Below, piece by piece: positions 5,371 through 9,081 of a DNA stretch of 9,081 bases. The translations under genes were made by a program, and so were the position numbers. The DNA comes from Huberarchaeum crystalense [NCBI: Candidatus Huberarchaeum crystalense]. Lineage in GTDB: Archaea > Huberarchaeota > Huberarchaeia > Huberarchaeales. The notes beneath the pieces were generated by a model that saw only the letters and a list, made by a program, of their open reading frames with translations, ran no database searches and was not told the DNA's origin. Each line of letters begins with the position of its first letter. The first letter of the stretch is position 1. The DNA lies in contig PFUW01000014.1 of the NCBI GenBank assembly GCA_002790315.1, positions 6,869 to 15,949 on the forward strand, read 5' to 3'.

Positions 5371-5727
5371 GTGTTTAAAAAGGTTATGAAAAGAAAACAA
5401 CAACACAAACCTATAAAACACAACGCAAGTGCAGAACAGCCACAATTTTTGCGTTTGCCAAAGTCAAACGAAGTTTTAGGAATAGTTATTCAACGGCTTG
5501 CAAATAAACATTTTTATGTAAAGTGCAGTGATGGAAAAGTGCGACTTTGCCGTATGCCTGGAAGCTTTAAATTTAAAAAGATGTGGGTTAGGGAAAATAG
5601 TATTGTAATTGTTGAAATACCCCCTATTCAAGGAAATATTAAGGGTGAGATTGTTTATTCTTACAATGATGTAGGTAAAAGCAAGCTTGAAGAACGCAAA
5701 CTCCTTGATTTTGTTAATTTATTGTAG
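5371..5727 (+). CDS. eif1A: Translation initiation factor aIF1A
   Basis: The 118-residue protein matches archaeal/eukaryotic IF1A. A basic N-terminal tail (KRKQQHKPIKHN, 7-18) is followed by the OB-fold at about 30-98. Within it are EVLGIVIQRLANKHFYVKC (34-52), DGKVRLCRMPG (54-64), WVRENSIVIVE (72-82) and IQGNIKGEIVYSY (86-98). It binds the A-site region of the small subunit during start-codon selection. The frame can start at GTG 5371 or at ATG 5386 (113 residues); an in-frame stop at 5353 limits it upstream. Neither has a well-spaced Shine-Dalgarno sequence. ATG 5386 gives a more typical basic N terminus, so the true start is open. The last codons are part of a repeat copied downstream. Confidence 0.95.
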   Translation: MFKKVMKRKQQHKPIKHNASAEQPQFLRLPKSNEVLGIVIQRLANKHFYVKCSDGKVRLCRMPGSFKFKKMWVRENSIVIVEIPPIQGNIKGEIVYSYNDVGKSKLEERKLLDFVNLL

Positions 5728-5823
5728 TTTTAGTAAATTTGAATTCTCTTTTCCTTTGATTTTGTTAATTGTCTATTTGTTGTAGTTTTAAATTGTCTAT
5801 TTGTTAATTTATTATAGTTTTAG
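5711..5823 (+). repeat. Degenerate direct repeats copied from the aIF1A gene end
   Basis: Bases 5711-5733, covering the last aIF1A codons and stop, recur at 5801-5823 with one change in 23. A third, altered copy lies at about 5753-5790, with TTTGATTTTGTTAATT and TTGTAGTTTTA. AATTGTCTATTTGTT occurs exactly at 5767-5781 and 5791-5805, a 24-base period. The block looks like local tandem duplication of the gene end, followed by decay. Confidence 0.7.
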
Positions 5824-5856
5824 CTGGCTGATTCTCACAAACTATAATAGTTTTTT
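5810..5856 (+). terminator. Hairpin plus T run after aIF1A
   Basis: TATTATAGTTT (5810-5820) and AAACTATAATA (5839-5849) form a perfect 11-bp stem with an 18-nt loop, followed by TTTTTT at 5851-5856. This resembles an intrinsic terminator between aIF1A and Cdc48. The right arm can instead pair locally (5839-5844 with 5848-5853, loop TAA), giving a competing hairpin. Confidence 0.55.
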
Positions 5857-5877
5857 ATAATTAGATTTTGTTTTTTA

Positions 5878-5910
5878 ATTTGTGCATGCAAATAGTGAAA
5901 TTAGTGAAAT
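5878..5910 (+). promoter_or_regulatory. Candidate operator upstream of Cdc48
   Basis: Palindrome TGCATGCA (5883-5890), within the arms ATTTG and CAAAT (5878-5882 and 5889-5893), is followed at once by TAGTGAAAT repeated twice in tandem (5893-5901 and 5902-5910). The block lies 35 bases before the TATA box, a usual place for an archaeal activator site. No binding protein can be named. Confidence 0.35.
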
Positions 5911-5945
5911 TGCAAAAAAAAAAACTTAATATTTTTTGCTTGATA

Positions 5946-5953
5946 TTTATATA
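5946..5953 (+). promoter_or_regulatory. TATA box of the Cdc48 gene
   Basis: TTTATATA, an exact match to the archaeal TATA consensus, lies at -25 to -18 from the ATG. No Shine-Dalgarno sequence precedes the start, so the mRNA is probably leaderless or nearly so. Confidence 0.65.
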
Positions 5954-5970
5954 AAAAATAAAATAAATAT

Positions 5971-8361
5971 ATGGGGAAAGAAAAAAAAGAAATTACTTTA
6001 ACAGTTATAGAAGCACTGCCAAGTGACATAGGCTTAGGAATAGTACGCATAACAAAAGGAAATCTGGATAAATTAGATGTTAAAGAGCGGGACACTGTTC
6101 TTTTAAAAGGAAAAAGCGAAACAGTCGCAGTTGTTATGAAAGCGTCGCTTGGGCAAGATGAGAATATTGCGCGCCTTGATGGTGCTTTGCGTAAAAAAGC
6201 AAATGTGTCAATCGGCGAAAAAGTTATTATTCAAAAAGTTAAAATAGGGCCTGCAAAAAAAGTGATATTAACACCTTTAAACAAGCGAGTGCGAATAAAT
6301 TTGTCTAACAATGACTTGAAGCGCGCGCTAATCGGAAGCGCATTTAAAATGGGTGAGGTACTTACTCTTAGAATGCGTCAGCAAATGCCTGATATGGCTT
6401 TTTTTGGAGGGTTTTTTGATGAAGAGCAGCAGAGTTTTGGAGAAGTTAAATATGCTGTTGTTTTTACTGATCCTAAATTTATTCCTGTAAAAATTACAGA
6501 AGAAACGCGACTTGAAGTTGATATTAATGCAAAGATTGAAGTTAGCAAGGACTTAGAAGTTACTTATGATGATCTTGGTGGTTTGAAAAACGAAATTCAA
6601 AAAATTCGCGAGATGGTTGAACTACCTATGAGACACCCTGAACTTTTTGAAAGATTAGGAATTTCTCCTCCAAAAGGTGTTTTGTTATTTGGTCCGCCAG
6701 GAACAGGAAAAACAATGCTTGCAAAAGCAGTTGCTAGTGAAAGCAATACATCTTTTTTTTCTATTAATGGACCTGAGATTTTTGATAAATTTTATGGAGA
6801 AAGCGAAAAAAAGCTAAGGGAAATTTTTGATGAAGCACAAAAAAAGGCGCCGAGCATTATTTTTATTGATGAAGTTGATGCTATTGCAAGCAGTCGCGAA
6901 GAAACACACGGAGAAGTTGAAAAACGGCTTGTTTCTCAGCTTTTAACTATAATGGATGGATTAAAATCGCGCGGAAATGTTGTAGTTATTGCAGCAACAA
7001 ATAGGCCTGATTCTTTAGATACCGCGTTGAGACGTCCTGGAAGATTTGACCGCGAGCTTGAAATAGGTGTTCCTGATGATAATGGACGCAAAGAAATTTT
7101 AGAGGTTCATACGCGATCATTGCCATTGAGCAAAGATTTTAAAATGGATGATCTTGTAATCAGAACCCAGGGCTTTGTTGGCGCTGATCTGGCTTCGCTT
7201 GTTAGAGAAGCAGCAATGGCTTGTATTCGCGATGTTTTGCCAAAAATAGATTTAAAGCAAGAAATAGTTCCTGTTGAAATTTTGAAAAATTTAAAAATAG
7301 AAAAAAGGCATTTTGAAGAAGCATTTAAATTTGTTCATCCATCTGCTTTGCGCGATGTTGCTGTAGAAATTCCGCATGTCAGATGGAGCGATATTGGTGG
7401 ATTAGAAGAAGCTAAAGAGACATTAAAAGAAGTTGTTGATTGGCCTTTAAGACATCCTGAAGCATTTGAGAGATTAGGAATTTCTCCTCCAAAAGGTGTT
7501 TTGTTATTTGGTCCGCCAGGAACAGGAAAAACAATGCTTGCAAAGGCAGTTGCAAATGAAAGCAGGGCGAACTTTATTAGTATCAAAGGCCCTGAACTTT
7601 TGTCAAAATGGGTTGGTGAAAGTGAAGCAGGTGTGAGAAAAATATTTAAGAAAGCGCGCCAAGTTGCTCCTTGTATCGTCTTTTTTGATGAGTTTGATTC
7701 TTTGGCAAGACAGCGAGGAAGTGGGTTTGGCTGCGGCTCAGAAGTAACAGAAAAAGTTGTAAATCAAATACTTACTGAATTAGATGGAATTGAATCATTA
7801 AACAAAGTTGTTGTAATTGCTGCAACAAATCGACCTGACTTGGTTGACGACAGTTTGCTAAGGCCTGGTAGAATTGAGAAATTCTTATATTTAGGTGTAC
7901 CTGATGAATCTACGCGCAAGGAAATTTTTACTGTTCACACCCAAAAAATGCCCTTATCTAAAGATGTGGACATCAATCAATTAGCAAAACAAACAAAAGA
8001 ATATGTTGGAGCAGACATTGAAGCAATTTGTCGAGAAGCAGCCCTAACTGCGTTGAGGAGCAACATTAATGCAAAACAAATAACAGGAGACAATTTTAAG
8101 ACAGCGATGGCAAAAGTCAGAAAAACCCTTGATGAACAATCTAAAAGATTATATAATTCTTATTGCAGTCGGTTTGTAGAAAAAGTAGAAAAAGAAACAG
8201 AGCAAGAGCAAACATCTAAAGAAATAGGTATAAAAACCAAACCTAAAGAAAAAAATGATATTGAAGACAGCGAAGATATACTAATAAAGGACAAAGATGA
8301 TGATTCAAACATTACTGGCAAAGCAGTTTATACTGTAAAAAACCCTCAGAAAAAAGAGTAA
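5971..8361 (+). CDS. cdc48: Cdc48/VAT-type double AAA+ ATPase
   Basis: The 796-residue protein has the full p97/VAT layout. Residues about 5-185 form the N domain. D1 has Walker A GPPGTGKT (241-248), pore loop KFYG (273-276), Walker B IIFIDE (296-301), sensor AATN (341-344) and arginine fingers R358 and R361. D2 has Walker A (514-521), pore loop KWVG (546-549), Walker B IVFFDE (569-574), sensor AATN (617-620) and RPGR (631-634). Hexamers of this family unfold and extract proteins with ATP in the cytoplasm, and in archaea may feed the proteasome. The tail (about 735-796) is charged, low in complexity and probably disordered. It ends in KKE, without the Hb-Y-X proteasome-docking end seen in some archaeal homologues. 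The Walker A regions of D1 and D2 are identical at the DNA level over 74 bases. TATA box and possible operator lie upstream. Confidence 0.98.
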   Translation: MGKEKKEITLTVIEALPSDIGLGIVRITKGNLDKLDVKERDTVLLKGKSETVAVVMKASLGQDENIARLDGALRKKANVSIGEKVIIQKVKIGPAKKVILTPLNKRVRINLSNNDLKRALIGSAFKMGEVLTLRMRQQMPDMAFFGGFFDEEQQSFGEVKYAVVFTDPKFIPVKITEETRLEVDINAKIEVSKDLEVTYDDLGGLKNEIQKIREMVELPMRHPELFERLGISPPKGVLLFGPPGTGKTMLAKAVASESNTSFFSINGPEIFDKFYGESEKKLREIFDEAQKKAPSIIFIDEVDAIASSREETHGEVEKRLVSQLLTIMDGLKSRGNVVVIAATNRPDSLDTALRRPGRFDRELEIGVPDDNGRKEILEVHTRSLPLSKDFKMDDLVIRTQGFVGADLASLVREAAMACIRDVLPKIDLKQEIVPVEILKNLKIEKRHFEEAFKFVHPSALRDVAVEIPHVRWSDIGGLEEAKETLKEVVDWPLRHPEAFERLGISPPKGVLLFGPPGTGKTMLAKAVANESRANFISIKGPELLSKWVGESEAGVRKIFKKARQVAPCIVFFDEFDSLARQRGSGFGCGSEVTEKVVNQILTELDGIESLNKVVVIAATNRPDLVDDSLLRPGRIEKFLYLGVPDESTRKEIFTVHTQKMPLSKDVDINQLAKQTKEYVGADIEAICREAALTALRSNINAKQITGDNFKTAMAKVRKTLDEQSKRLYNSYCSRFVEKVEKETEQEQTSKEIGIKTKPKEKNDIEDSEDILIKDKDDDSNITGKAVYTVKNPQKKE
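6652..6725 (+). repeat. 74-bp direct repeat, D1 copy
   Basis: Identical base for base to 7471-7544, with an offset of 819. It encodes residues 228-252 of Cdc48 (from RLGISPP through Walker A to MLAK). Similarity continues past a single mismatch (6726) for about 18 bases. Confidence 0.95.
7471..7544 (+). repeat. 74-bp direct repeat, D2 copy
   Basis: D2 partner of 6652-6725, encoding residues 501-525 of Cdc48. Sequence on both sides differs between the two domains, including at silent positions, so the identity has sharp edges. Confidence 0.95.
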
Positions 8362-8372
8362 TTTGAGTAAAA

Positions 8373-8405
8373 TTAAATTTTATTTACTTATTTATTATTT
8401 ATTAA
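8373..8405 (+). terminator. T-rich stretch after Cdc48
   Basis: A/T-only sequence with short T runs starts 12 bases after the Cdc48 stop. It may end transcription by the T-tract mechanism. No strong hairpin is seen. Confidence 0.3.
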
Positions 8406-8422
8406 AATGCAAAAAATAGTGG

Positions 8423-8533
8423 TTTTTATACCCAAAAACGCTATATGCTTCTACAAAATACAACCTTTTTAAATACAGTTGTTTCGCTATACCTCTCTAC
8501 AATTCATTTAAAAATATAGCCTTTTTAAATACC
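8423..8533 (+). repeat. Two-and-a-bit-copy intergenic element
   Basis: The block CGCTATA-N5-CTACAA occurs at 8439-8456 and 8485-8502. It is followed by CCTTTTTAAATAC at 8464-8476 and again at 8520-8532. The distance between blocks is 7 bases in the first copy and 17 in the second. A shortened start of the same unit, TTTTTATAC, lies at 8423-8431. TTTAAATA resembles a TATA element, so each copy could be a promoter or a protein-binding unit. The element fills the gap between Cdc48 and the last gene. Confidence 0.6.
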
Positions 8534-8590
8534 CTTACATAAAGATATTATAGGAAGTTTTTACTTTCTTATAATCAAACATAAAAAATC

Positions 8591-8611
8591 GCTTTAAATA
8601 AAGCAAGGGGG
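8591..8611 (+). promoter_or_regulatory. TATA-like palindrome and G5 ribosome-binding site of the last gene
   Basis: GCTTTAAATAAAGC (8591-8604) is a palindrome with the TATA-like TTTAAATA inside it at -24 to -17 from the start. GGGGG follows at 8607-8611, five bases before the ATG, and can pair with the CCUCC end of 16S rRNA through one G-U pair. The same G5 motif precedes uL3. If transcription starts upstream, the palindrome could form a 5-bp hairpin beside the ribosome-binding site. Confidence 0.45.
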
Positions 8612-8616
8612 AAAAA

Positions 8617-9081
8617 ATGGAAAAAAATGTAAAAAAAATAGATGGTGGAACCCCAGGAGAATATATACTTGCCCCGGGGGAAGAACGAATCATTGAAAAT
8701 TGTTATAATGGAGGTATGAGATGTATGGTAAGTATTAGAGACGAAAACCATTGGGGTTTTGCAAGCATATTTAGTCATAAGATATATATAGGGGGACAAT
8801 GGCAATCTCCTCTTGATAAGGGAGAAAGCACTTATATACTTCAAAAAAAAGAAGGTGAGGGGGAAGGAGAATATACAAGAACATCAGAAAAAAGAGAAGA
8901 TAGCCCAATTAGAAAGTTCTTAAATAGTCCCACCACAAACAACAATAGTTATCATTTAAAAATAGAGCCGGATGTAGGAAAAGATGGTATAGAGAAGGTA
9001 AAACTTTCAAATTTAGGAAAAACGCCTTTGGAATTTGAAGTATTCTCTCTTGAGATTGAAAATAGACAAACACCAACACCA
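8617..9081 (+). CDS. Unrecognised protein, N-terminal part, runs off the window
   Basis: An open frame of 155 codons starts at ATG 8617 and is still open at the last base. An in-frame stop at 8599-8601 and a GGGGG ribosome-binding site at 8607-8611 fix the start. The product is polar and Gly/Glu-rich, with alternating hydrophobic residues that suggest beta strands: residues 16-26 with LAPGEE, 38-66, 117-123 and 138-149. An acidic Gly-Glu run lies at about 79-86. There are two cysteines (C29 and C36) and no signal peptide or membrane helix. The visible end (TPTP) looks like the start of a Thr/Pro linker, so more domains may follow. Arg is mostly AGA and Ile mostly ATA, and GGG codons are common, unlike Cdc48 next door; this may reflect transfer or relaxed selection. 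No family was recognised. Confidence 0.75.
   Translation, partial: MEKNVKKIDGGTPGEYILAPGEERIIENCYNGGMRCMVSIRDENHWGFASIFSHKIYIGGQWQSPLDKGESTYILQKKEGEGEGEYTRTSEKREDSPIRKFLNSPTTNNNSYHLKIEPDVGKDGIEKVKLSNLGKTPLEFEVFSLEIENRQTPTP

Noticed and set aside
5711-5823. CRISPR-like array
   Set aside because: The repeats are degenerate, AT-rich, few in number and continuous with the aIF1A gene end, with no regular spacers.
5901-6095. Minus-strand frame across the Cdc48 promoter and start
   Set aside because: It overlaps a clear promoter and the conserved N domain coding sequence on the other strand.
7335-7586. Minus-strand frame within Cdc48 D2
   Set aside because: Shadow of the conserved Walker A region.
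8423-8533. Insertion sequence or mobile element remnant
   Set aside because: No transposase fragment, terminal inverted repeats or target duplication were seen; it looks like a regulatory repeat.
8575-8844. Minus-strand 89-codon frame at the last gene
   Set aside because: The opposite frame has a proper ribosome-binding site and stays open to the window end; this one is A/T-driven and hydrophobic by chance.

Overview
This AT-rich window (roughly one third G+C by eye) comes from an archaeon. The evidence is archaeal/eukaryotic-type informational genes: uS7 and uL3 of archaeal type, eL24, translation initiation factor aIF1A, a two-ring Cdc48/VAT ATPase, and a protein of the archaeal tRNA-splicing endonuclease fold. 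Genes are short and tightly packed with 1-nt junctions, ribosomal gene clusters are broken up, and tRNA-Ala does not encode CCA. Together with a possible two-subunit splicing endonuclease, this suggests a small-genome DPANN-type lineage. That placement is inference, and no phylum can be named from the window.

Layout. Bases 1-266 hold a tRNA-Ala(UGC) gene on the + strand and an imperfect repeat. Bases 267-3254 hold four minus-strand genes, transcribed right to left: a 69-residue two-helix membrane protein (LiaI/LiaF-like, DUF5668 type), an EndA-like protein lacking two of three catalytic residues, a large thioredoxin + CcdA + 5-helix membrane fusion, and a free-standing paralogue of that fusion's last domain. 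Two junctions in this row have the same TAA-A-ATG arrangement. Bases 3369-4968, also minus strand, hold uS7 followed by uL3, without the neighbours usual for either gene. A divergent promoter region at 4969-5051 separates these from the + strand genes: eL24 (5052), aIF1A (5371), Cdc48 (5971) and an unfinished unknown gene (8617 to the window end).

How the genes work together. uS7, uL3, eL24, aIF1A and tRNA-Ala belong to translation, the EndA-like protein to tRNA maturation, and Cdc48 to protein unfolding. The unusual part is the membrane thiol-redox pair at 267-2457. A secreted thioredoxin-like domain (CSHC), a CcdA-like electron-carrying core (NPC and LPC cysteines) and a 5-helix domain with an intramembrane CxxC lie in one chain. 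A second copy of the last domain is encoded one base downstream, across a 14-bp RNA hairpin. This could be a self-contained trans-membrane disulfide relay.

Other structure worth noting: a hairpin that puts the uL3 start codon in a stem and its G-rich ribosome-binding site in the loop; 74 bp of perfect DNA identity between the two Walker A regions of Cdc48; duplications of the aIF1A gene end that repeat one arm of its terminator; a two-copy intergenic element before the last gene; a 16-nt element shared by two gene leaders on opposite strands; and a marked excess of GCGCGC for so AT-rich a sequence.
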